Below, one piece after another: positions 18,068-26,599 of a DNA stretch of 64,000 nt. A program made the position numbers and the translations under genes. Each line of letters starts with the position of its first letter. Position 1 is the first letter of the stretch. The notes below the pieces were generated by a model. It had not been told where the DNA came from, made no database searches, and was given only the letters and a program-made list of their open reading frames with translations. This DNA comes from Gammaproteobacteria bacterium. Lineage in GTDB: Bacteria > Pseudomonadota > Gammaproteobacteria > UBA6186 > Azoamicaceae. Location of the stretch: positions 164,036-228,035 of the forward strand of contig JAUIIV010000002.1 in NCBI GenBank assembly GCA_030431675.1, given 5' to 3'.

Positions 18068-18982
18068 TTAAACTGCTATTGAGTGTATCATGGAGTTACT
18101 AATGCTATCTAGTGTTTGTTGCGGGTTATTAGTGAAATTAATTGCTGCTGGCCAATTACGTAACCAAGTATACTGTCTTTTAGCCAACTGTCTTGTAGCA
18201 GCAATCGCTTGTTCACGCATTTCGTTGTATGATATTTTTTGCGCTAAATAATTCCAAACTTGTTTGTAACCTACTGATCTTATTGACGGTAGATTAATAT
18301 TCAGATCCCCACGCTTGTGTAAAGCTTCTACCTCAGGCACTAACCCAGTATGTAACATTGCATCAAATCGGGCAGCAATATTTTTATGTAATACAACCCG
18401 ATCATCAGGAAAAATTGCAAAGGAATGAACTTCACACGGCAAGGGTTTACTATTTGATGCGGCATAATTTTCCGCTAATGTTTTACCTGTGATCAGATTA
18501 ATTTCTAGTGCGCGTTGTAAACGTTGCTGATCGTTTGGATTTAAGCGGGCTGCACTTTCTGGGTCAATTTGCTGCAAACGTTTATGCATATCTCCCTCTG
18601 CATTTATTTGTGCGCGTAAAATAGGGTCAGCCACAGGCAATTCTGACAAACCAAACTGCAAAGCTTTGAAGTACAACATTGTACCTCCCACCAATAGAGG
18701 AACTCTCTGTTGTTGCCAACTAGTATGCATTGCTTGCAAAGCATCAGTACAAAATTGTGCTACTGAATATGTTTCACATGGTTCGCAAATATCTATTAAT
18801 CGATGTGGAGCAACTAATTGTTCGTCTATGGTAGGCTTACCAGTGCCAATGTCCATGCCACGATAAACCATTGCTGAATCTACACTTATAATATCTACTG
18901 GGAACCTTCTGGCAACTTGTAACGAAACTGCAGTCTTACCTGCAGCCGTAGGCCCCATTAAAAAAATAGCTTTATTCTGCAT
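18068..18982 (-). CDS. miaA: tRNA dimethylallyltransferase
   Basis: Transfers a dimethylallyl group to A37 of tRNAs reading U-starting codons. 304 residues, normal. P-loop MGPTAAGKTAVS, SVDSAMVYRGMDIGTGKPT for substrate contact, VGGTMLYFKAL, and the C-terminal RQLAKRQYTWLRNW. Lies between mutL and hfq in conserved order. Confidence 0.96.
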   Translation of the reverse strand: MQNKAIFLMGPTAAGKTAVSLQVARRFPVDIISVDSAMVYRGMDIGTGKPTIDEQLVAPHRLIDICEPCETYSVAQFCTDALQAMHTSWQQQRVPLLVGGTMLYFKALQFGLSELPVADPILRAQINAEGDMHKRLQQIDPESAARLNPNDQQRLQRALEINLITGKTLAENYAASNSKPLPCEVHSFAIFPDDRVVLHKNIAARFDAMLHTGLVPEVEALHKRGDLNINLPSIRSVGYKQVWNYLAQKISYNEMREQAIAATRQLAKRQYTWLRNWPAAINFTNNPQQTLDSISNSMIHSIAV

Positions 18983-19041
18983 ATGCTTTGAAAATTTCTA
19001 TAATTATTTACAAAAAAGAGGAAATTGTATCATTATCAAAG

Positions 19042-20217
19042 CTAATCTGCCAGAAGTTCTAATAACTTCTCAGCAGAGACAGATTGCCATTCCTTATCCA
19101 TCCTATGCAAATCACGCAGCAACAAATTATCTCCTTCTTGGGCAATAGCCAGCCGTCGTTTTAACGTAGCTAGTACTTTGGGATTGAAATTATCGATAGT
19201 ATTATTTACCGTATATATGCCCGGCTCTGACACTTCTATGTTAAGGGCATTTCTTAAGGTGTCAGCAATAAATGCATGTATTATTCTAGGCTCCCTAAAC
19301 CGTACTTCATGTTTAGTTGGGTGAACATTGACATCTAATGCTACCGGATCAAGTGATAGGTATAAACAATAAAATGGCATGCCCCCATCAATACAATAAT
19401 CTTGATAAACTTGACGCAAAGCATGTGCAATCACCCTATCGCGTATCACCCGACCATTAATAAAAAAGTACTGATGATTTTCTTGAGATTTAACATTTTC
19501 CCCATGGGTTATCCACCCATATAAGCATAAGCCATTTTGCTCTGCATCTATCCAGACTAAATCGTTTCTGCGCCCACATAGTTTATTAACCCGTAACAAC
19601 TTAGATTGCTGATCACTACAAATTGGTAATGACTTACACAGTTTATCATTGTGATATAAAGTAAATGCAACTTCAAATCTACTTAAGGCAATGCGTCTAA
19701 ATGTTTCCTCTAGATATTGATACTCTGTACGCGCGCTACGCAGAAACTTCCTGCGTGCCGGCAAGTTGTAAAACAAGTCCCGCACCTCAACACTAGTTCC
19801 CTGTGGATGTGCAATGGGCATTACCTGACCACCTTGCAACACCCATGCATGTTCCTCTTCAGACACTTGGGAACTTATCTTAACTCTAGCTACTGCTGCA
19901 ATACTTGCTAAAGCCTCACCCCTAAAACCTAACGAATTAATTGAGGATAAGTCCTCTGCTGAAGAAATTTTACTTGTAGCGTGTTGTTGTGTCGCTAACA
20001 AGAGGTCATCTTTAACAATACCCCGACCATTATCACGCACACTGATCTCTTTTAAACCACCTTCTTTGATATGAATCTCTATGCGCGTCGCACCAGCATC
20101 AATACTATTTTCTAGTAACTCTTTGAGAACAGATGCAGGCCGCTCTACTACTTCACCTGCTGCAATTTTGCCCGCTAGGTCTGGCTCTAATACTTTAATG
20201 CGTTCTACGTTGATAAT
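19042..20217 (-). CDS. mutL: MutL mismatch-repair ATPase without C-terminal domain, probable ATT start
   Basis: GHKL-ATPase coordinator of mismatch repair. The frame must extend upstream of the GTG at 20040, because essential motifs lie there: KIAAGEVVERPASVLKELLE and NSIDAGAT (ATP-binding Glu and Asn), before RDNGRGI and the GFRGEALASI lid. The frame opens at a TGA just before 20217 and has no ATG, GTG or TTG ahead of these motifs, only ATT (20217, 20199), ATC and GTA; ATT at 20217 is my choice. The protein is about 391 residues against the usual 550-650: the N-terminal domain is complete (VNVHPTKHEVRF) but only about 65 residues follow, so the MutL_C dimerisation domain is missing. It overlaps amiB/C. 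Confidence 0.88.
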   Translation of the reverse strand: MINVERIKVLEPDLAGKIAAGEVVERPASVLKELLENSIDAGATRIEIHIKEGGLKEISVRDNGRGIVKDDLLLATQQHATSKISSAEDLSSINSLGFRGEALASIAAVARVKISSQVSEEEHAWVLQGGQVMPIAHPQGTSVEVRDLFYNLPARRKFLRSARTEYQYLEETFRRIALSRFEVAFTLYHNDKLCKSLPICSDQQSKLLRVNKLCGRRNDLVWIDAEQNGLCLYGWITHGENVKSQENHQYFFINGRVIRDRVIAHALRQVYQDYCIDGGMPFYCLYLSLDPVALDVNVHPTKHEVRFREPRIIHAFIADTLRNALNIEVSEPGIYTVNNTIDNFNPKVLATLKRRLAIAQEGDNLLLRDLHRMDKEWQSVSAEKLLELLAD

Positions 20218-21304
20218 ATTTTTTCACCCCTTGCATGATTGCTGCGGCAATCTTTTGTTGATATTTTTTATCACGTAAGCGCTGTTCAGTCTTTGGATTA
20301 GAAATAAATCCGGTCTCCACTAGCACTGCTGGCATATCTGGCGCACGTAATACCATAAAACCAGCGCTCTCCACAGATTTCTTGTGCAACGTCGTGGTTT
20401 GCCCTAAAGAATGCAAGATATCCTGTGCTGCAGTCAAGCTTGCTTTAGCACTGGCTGTCTTAGATAAGTCTAGTAAGACCGACGCCAACACATCCCCCTT
20501 ATCATCTAGACTTAGTCCACCAACCAAGTCTGCACGATTCTCAGACGCTGCTAACCATCTTGCCGCTTCGCTAGAGGCCCGCTTGGAAGACAACACAAAT
20601 ACAGAGGCGCCATCTGCAGTTTTATTCTTGTAAGCATCTGCATGGATAGAAATAAATAAATGAGCATGTTGCTTACGCGCACGACGCATACGTTCTCGTA
20701 AACCTATATACACATCTCGATCTCTAATTAGAATTGCTTGCATACCAGGTTGTTGATTAACCATGTCTTTAAGATACTTTGCCACGCCTAAGACTACGTC
20801 TTTTTCTCTAGTACCACGCGGTCCTATAGCTCCCGGATCATCACCACCATGACCTGCATCTATCGCCACTAAAAATTTCTGTTGCGCAGCAGACTTCTTA
20901 GGTTTATTTGACAAAGTAGTGGCAGGTAATTCTATAACTAGCCGAGGACCGCGTGTAGGAGTACGTGCCAATAAAGAAACTTTAGGGTCAATTTTTTTAA
21001 GTACATCTAATACTATGCGTAATTGCTTATTACCATGTATTCCAGTTCTTATATTACTTACTGGCATACCATCCAATGGTACTTTATCTATTTTGGTTTT
21101 TAATTCGCATGCCTCAAAATCAATTACAATTCGATTGGGTTTTTCTAAAGTATATACTTTGTATTTTGGCAGCTCATTGGTTTCAAAAACGATGCTATTA
21201 GTATCTTTGCTTGGCCATACCGAAACACTTTTGATAGCGGTTAGCGCACCACATGGCGTTACCCAAATAAGGCAACACATTAATATAACTATGCTACGTG
21301 CCAT
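20195..21304 (-). CDS. N-acetylmuramoyl-L-alanine amidase, AmiB/AmiC type
   Basis: Zinc amidase that splits septal peptidoglycan during daughter-cell separation. 369 residues: signal peptide (to about residue 20, CGA-LTA), AMIN domain (about 25-130) for localisation, then Amidase_3 with VAIDAGHGGDDPGAIGPRGT (zinc His), LIRDRDVYIGLRERMRRAR, LFISIHADAY (zinc His) and VLVETGFISNP (catalytic Glu). The 3' end overlaps the mutL reading frame by about 23 nt; the start shares one base with the tsaE stop. Confidence 0.93.
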   Translation of the reverse strand: MARSIVILMCCLIWVTPCGALTAIKSVSVWPSKDTNSIVFETNELPKYKVYTLEKPNRIVIDFEACELKTKIDKVPLDGMPVSNIRTGIHGNKQLRIVLDVLKKIDPKVSLLARTPTRGPRLVIELPATTLSNKPKKSAAQQKFLVAIDAGHGGDDPGAIGPRGTREKDVVLGVAKYLKDMVNQQPGMQAILIRDRDVYIGLRERMRRARKQHAHLFISIHADAYKNKTADGASVFVLSSKRASSEAARWLAASENRADLVGGLSLDDKGDVLASVLLDLSKTASAKASLTAAQDILHSLGQTTTLHKKSVESAGFMVLRAPDMPAVLVETGFISNPKTEQRLRDKKYQQKIAAAIMQGVKKYYQRRTH

Positions 21305-21783
21305 TACAGTAGCTTAGTTAAATCTTGTAAAATAGTTGCTGTCTGCTCAGTATTAGCTTTAAGCAGACACGTACGATGCTGGCCGACTATTTCTAAAGTG
21401 ATTTCCAAACCAGCAGCTGGTATAGTGCCCTCACCGCGTGTTGGCCATTCAATAATAGTCAAAGCTTGATCAGTAACGTAATCCCTAAACCCTATAAACT
21501 CTAATTCGCTTGGGTCTGTTAAGCGATATAAGTCAAAATGATTTACTAGCAGATTATCTAATGTATAAGTCTCAACTAAAGTAAAGGTTGGGCTTTTGGC
21601 ATTACCCACATATCCTAGCCCATCCAATAATGCGCGTGTAAAAGTTGTTTTCCCAGCACCCAAATCACCATGTAAATATATAACCAAGCCTGCCAAACTT
21701 GCTTGTGCTACTTTGCGTGCTAACGCCTGCGTGGCCTCCACATCAGGCAAGTCTACCTGTACCTTATCCCTTAAAATACTCAT
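21304..21783 (-). CDS. tsaE: tRNA threonylcarbamoyladenosine biosynthesis ATPase TsaE
   Basis: ATPase required with TsaB/TsaD for t6A37 formation. 159 residues. Walker A HGDLGAGKTTFTRALL (about residue 38), SPTFTLVETYTLDN, HFDLYRLTDPSELEFIGFRD and TIIEWPTRG are diagnostic. First gene of the tsaE-amiB/C-mutL-miaA-hfq-hflX-hflK-hflC run. Confidence 0.95.
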   Translation of the reverse strand: MSILRDKVQVDLPDVEATQALARKVAQASLAGLVIYLHGDLGAGKTTFTRALLDGLGYVGNAKSPTFTLVETYTLDNLLVNHFDLYRLTDPSELEFIGFRDYVTDQALTIIEWPTRGEGTIPAAGLEITLEIVGQHRTCLLKANTEQTATILQDLTKLL

Positions 21784-22041
21784 ATAACCAACTACATCCT
21801 TATTCTTAGTCGATACATATATTATGTTATTAGCTAATGCTTTGGGAAGAGATTACTAGTGTTTAAGATTTTGCAACGCATAGTATATACAAACCTTTAA
21901 CTATTTATATTGCCAACTTAGGAGGTTGTTATTATTTACGAACCTAGGGCAAAGGTAATTATAGCCCTAAACTTGATTTAGCTAGAGCTAAAACAACTGC
22001 TGCAGAAGAGAAGCTAGAAAAAAGTTTTACTATTTAAAAAA
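21784..22041. other. Intergenic region, possible gene remnant
   Basis: 258 bases between tsaE (upstream side) and the 3' end of the ATPase gene. The first part should hold the tsaE promoter. An AGGAGG at about 21920 is followed by no long frame; one plus-strand frame ends with a short Lys/Glu/Ala-rich peptide (about 21953-22037) that looks like the tail of a lost gene. No confident feature. Confidence 0.2.
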
Positions 22042-23223
22042 TTAGGCATCGATATCGCTACGTGAGGGAAATACTTCTACGAGCTGTTGCCAAGGCAATG
22101 CAGTTACAAGCTCATTTATGCGCCGCGGCATATTGCAACGGCAAACGATATAAGCTTGTTTAACACTGTATTCTGTACAGAATGTCATTAAATGTCTAGC
22201 ATCTTTAAGTGTTGGATTTTCTGTCAACTTTACCTCTATCGGAACTAATGTATCTTGGCTAGACAGTACATAATCAATCTCTGGTCCATCATGAGAGCGC
22301 CAGTACATAACTTTATACTTAGAATCATAAATTCGTACTAACCTTGATAGTTCAAGCCCAATAAATTGTTCAAACTTAAACCCCAAATTGCGAATTGAAT
22401 TATTATACGCTTCTTTTGCTCCTAATCTGCGCACACCTAAATCAAAAATTATATATTTATTTAATTTAACTAATCTTTTCCGTGTATTGCTTTTAGTAAA
22501 TGGAGCAACGGTCTCTACTAACATACAATCTTGTAAAATTCGGTAATATTCTGCAATCGTATTGTGGCTAACGCCTAGTTCACTGCCGATAGCACTAAGA
22601 TTAAGATTATTTCCAGACTCAATACATGCTAATTGTAAAAAGTTACTAAAAGTTCCCATATTTCTTACCAAAGATTCTTTCCTGACTTCCTCTTCTAAAT
22701 ACAAATTAACATATGTCTCTAGAATCTCCTCTACAGCATCTTGATAACGAATCGAATATATTTCTGGTAGAGTACCATTTTCTAGAATATAGTGCAGATC
22801 TATTTCAGTAGATTGCAATTCTTCTACCATTAATGGTGATAAGGTATATTTAATTACTCGCCCTGGCAGCAAATTCTTAATTTTCCTTGCTGACGATACG
22901 GTAATTATAAATTGAGCTTTTTTTTCATCAATAAGCAATTGAATAGTATCTGTCAAAGATGGAATTTTTTGAATTTCATCAATAATTACTATAGGCCTGG
23001 ATGCTTTTGCTTCGTATAAAGCGCTAATCTCTTGATATAGTACTTCTGCATCTTGCTCATAAGTTTTTAATGATCTCGCGCGCATAAGATTTATATACAA
23101 ATCATGCGTGAGTGATGTAACCAAGGTGGTTTTGCCTGTTTGCCTAGGCCCAAAAAGCAGTACGCTCTTCCCTATAGATATAGAAGCCTGTAATTTTGAT
23201 GTAATTGCACGCAAATAGGTCAC
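22042..23223 (-). CDS. AAA-family ATPase with DUF4143 C-terminal domain
   Basis: 393 residues. Walker A LLFGPRQTGKTTLVTSL (about residues 23-39), Walker B PIVIIDEIQKIPSL (about 78-91), then a DUF4143-type region with a winged-helix part (LSAIGSELGVSHNTIAEYYR) and a nuclease-like element EIDYVLSS...PIEVKLTENPT near the C-terminus. This architecture is widespread in scattered, horizontally transferred genes; its function is not established. It is a single gene with its own flanking non-coding DNA, consistent with insertion at the edge of the conserved cluster. Confidence 0.85.
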   Translation of the reverse strand: MTYLRAITSKLQASISIGKSVLLFGPRQTGKTTLVTSLTHDLYINLMRARSLKTYEQDAEVLYQEISALYEAKASRPIVIIDEIQKIPSLTDTIQLLIDEKKAQFIITVSSARKIKNLLPGRVIKYTLSPLMVEELQSTEIDLHYILENGTLPEIYSIRYQDAVEEILETYVNLYLEEEVRKESLVRNMGTFSNFLQLACIESGNNLNLSAIGSELGVSHNTIAEYYRILQDCMLVETVAPFTKSNTRKRLVKLNKYIIFDLGVRRLGAKEAYNNSIRNLGFKFEQFIGLELSRLVRIYDSKYKVMYWRSHDGPEIDYVLSSQDTLVPIEVKLTENPTLKDARHLMTFCTEYSVKQAYIVCRCNMPRRINELVTALPWQQLVEVFPSRSDIDA

Positions 23224-23355
23224 AACTCTTTACTTCCATTTTTTGCCAAATATTGTAAGTGACGCTTACAATATTAGCCTAAAAATGTAAGTTTATCAAT
23301 TCTACAAACCTAAAACTGCTTCTTCCACGAAAGGCGTCACAGTTGATTCTTCAAT

Positions 23356-23721
23356 TTATCGTATATTTATCCAGCGAGCCCCGGCAGAATCTTCTTCGTC
23401 CCTTGCAGGGTTTACCTCACCACTAACATCAACAGAATATAGCACCCCAGTATGCCGAAGAGTAAGGGTAGGAAAATCTGTGAGACAGAAACACGTCTTA
23501 GGCTGGGTAGAACTTATAAGTGTTAACCCAGTCTCCTCTAAAACTTCTCTGGCTAAAGTGTCTATAAATGTTTCATGAAACTCCGGCTTCCCACCAGGCA
23601 AGTCTAGCAAACCAATATAAGGGCCTCTTTTTTTAGTAATCAACAATATTTCATGTCTTTTAGTATTGAGAATAACCGCATATACCCCAAAGCGCTCTCG
23701 CTTTACTCTCTCCATACTCAT
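23356..23721 (-). CDS. NUDIX hydrolase
   Basis: Pyrophosphohydrolase of the NUDIX family, 121 residues. The full NUDIX box GGKPEFHETFIDTLAREVLE-ETGL (about 42-65) matches GX5EX7REUXEEXGU with all metal-binding glutamates. A GLLDLPGG segment precedes it. The substrate cannot be told; MutT-like sanitation or nucleotide-sugar hydrolysis are possible. Start at the first Met, with a second possible start two codons later. Confidence 0.9.
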   Translation of the reverse strand: MSMERVKRERFGVYAVILNTKRHEILLITKKRGPYIGLLDLPGGKPEFHETFIDTLAREVLEETGLTLISSTQPKTCFCLTDFPTLTLRHTGVLYSVDVSGEVNPARDEEDSAGARWINIR

Positions 23722-23766
23722 CGTAACATTCCTAAAAAATAAGAATTAGCCTCTTACATAATATCT

Positions 23767-25224
23767 CTACATTGCCAAACTAGGAACAGCATCACTACCC
23801 GCGTGTAAGGATTTTAAACTAGATTGGCACTCCTGCAAAGCTGCTCTGGTTTTAGCAATTTGCTCTGCAGACGGTTTTGGGCACGTAAAGTGCTCACGTA
23901 ATTGCATGCTTTGCTCAAGAAATATAGCTGCTCTTTGATATTCGCCCAGTTGTTGCAAACTTCTACCATAATTAAAGTACGCCGCAGCTAAGTCTGGATT
24001 TGACTTAAGAGTACATAACGCTAACATTTTAATAGCAGCAAAGAAATGTGTTGCAGCTTCCTGATAATTTTTACTTCTGTATGCCTTTATGCCCACTAAG
24101 GCCTGAAGTTTTGCTTGAGATATAGTATGATCATACCTTTGATGCATATCTACATAATACTTTCTATCATAATAGCGCTTCAGTTGAGCGGGAAAATCTG
24201 CAATAATAATTTCTTTAAATTGGGTACTTTGCGACTTCTCATCACAATATTCATCTAAAAGTGTCTTAATTTCATCCAAAGGCAATGGATGTTTTTTCAA
24301 GGCATCTGTACATTTTTGGAAGAAGTTTTTATCTGCTGACGATACAGGTACTGCGTAACCAGAATCGTTAAGCACATCTAATAGATTTCTGCGTAATAGC
24401 AGTTCTGGATCTTGAGTAAAATACCATTCCAAGTCACCACTTACTTCACAACCCATTTCAAAATCAGCCTTCAGCACAGGCATATGCTCTCTAAGCATAC
24501 TAGAGATCCCAGCAGCTTCTCTAGCAACCATAATCCATGAGTACTCTCTACCAAATGAATTCATCTCTGCAGCAGTAATTGGGTGTGATGTATCTACTTG
24601 CAATTCATGGTTTGCAAGCGGCAGCCACATACAACCATCGAACAAACTAAATGTAGTCGATGGATCATTATATGCACCTTGAGATGCGGCTACAGCCTTA
24701 GCGCGCATACCAATTAACTGGTGAATTTTACGTACATTTAACAGTTTTTGTTCTTGTGGATGATGTGCAAGTTCTCCTAGACTATCATCCTTTTTCAAAA
24801 TTTTGTGAGCAAATTTATTATCTGCATTGTCATCAAAGAACACCAAAATACCATATTCCTCTTCTTGCACAACCGTACTTTCAAGAGATATTTGAGTAGG
24901 AGCTAAAAGCTCAATCAATCTTGCATGAATAAACTCTCCATCGCAACCAGCATCATGCTTGGCAGACTCTTTTGTTCTATAGAAAATTTTAACTTTACAG
25001 TTACTACCAACCCACTTAATTTGTTCAAGAATTTTTGCAGTTTGTGCTTGGGAATTAATAACCTCTGTATCAACGTGCATTAAAACCATTTTTTGACTTT
25101 GCTCGTCATAGCATACGACAATGTTACAAGAAGAAAACCTATCGGTATACATACCTGTAGAATAGTATTCTTGTGATTCTTGAGCAAGGCGTGCACTATA
25201 CCCTTGCGGAACATGTATTATCAT
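23767..25224 (-). CDS. Unknown protein, CheD-like N-terminal domain and C-terminal TPR region
   Basis: About 485 residues from the ATG at 25224 (beginning MIIHVPQGYSARLAQESQEY); a longer reading to 25287 has no support. Residues 20-60 contain MYTDRFSSCNIVVCYDE and MVLMHVD. The Thr27-Cys33-His50 spacing (6 and 17) equals the Thr21-Cys27-His44 catalytic arrangement of CheD glutamine deamidase, and resembles CNF/BLF1-type Cys-His deamidases in general. The middle is unassigned. Residues about 385-460 form TPR-like helices (AAAYFNYGRSLQQLGEYQRA). No signal peptide or TM. It is followed by a lipoprotein gene's locus, not chemotaxis genes. Function unknown; the fold match is inference. Confidence 0.6.
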   Translation of the reverse strand: MIIHVPQGYSARLAQESQEYYSTGMYTDRFSSCNIVVCYDEQSQKMVLMHVDTEVINSQAQTAKILEQIKWVGSNCKVKIFYRTKESAKHDAGCDGEFIHARLIELLAPTQISLESTVVQEEEYGILVFFDDNADNKFAHKILKKDDSLGELAHHPQEQKLLNVRKIHQLIGMRAKAVAASQGAYNDPSTTFSLFDGCMWLPLANHELQVDTSHPITAAEMNSFGREYSWIMVAREAAGISSMLREHMPVLKADFEMGCEVSGDLEWYFTQDPELLLRRNLLDVLNDSGYAVPVSSADKNFFQKCTDALKKHPLPLDEIKTLLDEYCDEKSQSTQFKEIIIADFPAQLKRYYDRKYYVDMHQRYDHTISQAKLQALVGIKAYRSKNYQEAATHFFAAIKMLALCTLKSNPDLAAAYFNYGRSLQQLGEYQRAAIFLEQSMQLREHFTCPKPSAEQIAKTRAALQECQSSLKSLHAGSDAVPSLAM

Positions 25225-25301
25225 TTTATATTCAGTTATAAAGTAGTGGTGCCGTAAACTAGCAATTACTACTCTACGACACCGCAATTAACAATAAATT
25301 A

Positions 25302-25640
25302 TTAACCCTTAGCTACATCTTCTCTACTACACTGCTTGCGACCATAAATATCTTTCAGTGCTGAAATACGATTGTTCACTTCTTTTTCAGCTGATTCGCC
25401 AGTCACTTCATTGATCACAATACTAGGCCAGAATAGTAAACCTATAGCATTACGTCCAGAAATACCGCGATTGCTATCTATTTCACTACGCACATCCTCA
25501 GCCTTTCTAATTTCATCTCGCAATTGTGCGCAATTCATTTCTTGTTCGAATGTAGAAACCCTTTCTACCCTCTGATGACAACCTATCATTGCCAGAGAAC
25601 AAACTACAACAATTATGCAGCTAATTACTTTGTTAATCAT
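25302..25640 (-). CDS. Small predicted lipoprotein
   Basis: 112 residues. Signal peptide with lipobox LAMIGC, so it is lipidated at Cys20 or so and anchored to the envelope. The mature part is charged and helical (CAQLRDEIRKAEDVRSEIDS) with a short hydrophobic stretch AIGLLFWPSIVINEV, reminiscent of small metal-export or YgdI-like lipoproteins but not assignable. The start at 25640 has AAGGTG 8 nt upstream. Same strand as the TPR gene. Confidence 0.75.
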   Translation of the reverse strand: MINKVISCIIVVVCSLAMIGCHQRVERVSTFEQEMNCAQLRDEIRKAEDVRSEIDSNRGISGRNAIGLLFWPSIVINEVTGESAEKEVNNRISALKDIYGRKQCSREDVAKG

Positions 25641-25758
25641 GATATACACCTTCAAATAACATTAAACAATATTGAATAGTCACCTTACTATTATGGAATG
25701 CCAAAAGTCAAGAAATGACTCTCCTTAAAGAAAATAGACATCCATGTCCTAATTGCAG

Positions 25759-26028
25759 CTAATTGTGCATAGCAGAAGTTTCTTGATAATGCCTAAACCA
25801 ACCAAGCCTAAAACCTACTTCAAAATTAGTACTACAGTCGAGCTTATCTTTTATATTCGCCATGTGGCTATTAACCGTGTGCAGGCTTATTTTTAGTTTC
25901 CATGCTATTTCTTTAGCACGGTCGCCTAGCATCATTAAGGTAACAACTTTCGATTCCCTTGGCGTGAGTAAAACTGGCTGCTCTCTTCCTGGCAGCAATA
26001 CCTGATAACGATTTTCGGTCAAAGTCAT
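25759..26028 (-). CDS. Stand-alone LuxR-type DNA-binding protein
   Basis: 89 residues, essentially only a GerE/LuxR helix-turn-helix: LTPRESKVVTLMMLGDRAKE, then IAWKLKISLHTVNSHMANIK with the recognition helix. No receiver or autoinducer domain. Such small proteins act as transcription factors or antagonists of larger LuxR proteins. Divergent from an XRE regulator across a palindrome-bearing region. Confidence 0.85.
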   Translation of the reverse strand: MTLTENRYQVLLPGREQPVLLTPRESKVVTLMMLGDRAKEIAWKLKISLHTVNSHMANIKDKLDCSTNFEVGFRLGWFRHYQETSAMHN

Positions 26029-26077
26029 ATCTAATTACCCTTTACAACAACTTTCATGTACACGTTATATTACAATC

Positions 26078-26087
26078 TTGTATACAA
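26078..26087. promoter_or_regulatory. Palindrome in the divergent LuxR/XRE promoter region
   Basis: TTGTATACAA is a perfect 10-bp palindrome in the 136-bp AT-rich region between the two regulator genes. Related sequences lie near it (ATGTACAC at 26056-26063; TTTTAGTACAAAA at 26135-26147). A TTGACA (26129-26134) with TAACTT 17 bp later could be the XRE promoter, which would give a nearly leaderless transcript. Candidate operators for one of the flanking regulators. Confidence 0.4.
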
Positions 26088-26164
26088 TACAACAAACATC
26101 ACAAAAATAACCACTTTATTACAAGATATTGACATTTTAGTACAAAAGATTTAACTTAGTTGCT

Positions 26165-26596
26165 ATGAATAGTGCATTACAGATAAATATTAAGAAGCAT
26201 TTAGCTAAACAAAAAATGTCAGCTGCTGAGCTAGAAAGACGCACAGGTATACCCCACGCAGTTGTAAACATCCTGCATGGACGCTCCAAAAATCCTAGTT
26301 TAAGAACCGCACAGGCTATAGCCCGTGAGTTAGGCTGTACAGTAGAAGAACTATTTAGCGAACAAGCAGATCCCTTACCTACTGGTGCATGGGATGCCAA
26401 TCTATTTAAAAAATCTGCTGATGCTATATGCAAAGAAATAGCTACTCATACAGTTGAAGCGAGCGTTGAAAAAGTTGCAGCATGTGTATGTGAAGTATAC
26501 GCATATACCAAAGGTAGCCCTACAGGTAACATTGATGCGCGCTTTGTATCATGGTTAGTACAAAAGAATATCGTGGACTTAGCTGCAAAAAAGTAG
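26165..26596 (+). CDS. XRE-family transcriptional regulator
   Basis: 143 residues. N-terminal Cro/C1 helix-turn-helix at about 8-62: HLAKQKMSAAELERRTGIPH and IARELGCTVEELF. The C-terminal part (about 75-140) is helical and unassigned. It lies divergent from the LuxR-type gene and ends 3 nt from the convergent sensor-like gene. No nearby phage genes, so a chromosomal regulator is more likely than a repressor remnant. Confidence 0.85.
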   Translation: MNSALQINIKKHLAKQKMSAAELERRTGIPHAVVNILHGRSKNPSLRTAQAIARELGCTVEELFSEQADPLPTGAWDANLFKKSADAICKEIATHTVEASVEKVAACVCEVYAYTKGSPTGNIDARFVSWLVQKNIVDLAAKK

Positions 26597-26599
26597 CTG

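Noticed and set aside
21953..22037. Short Lys/Glu-rich peptide frame in the tsaE-ATPase gap
   Set aside because: No start codon with a ribosome site; too short to judge. Kept only as a possible remnant in the region note.
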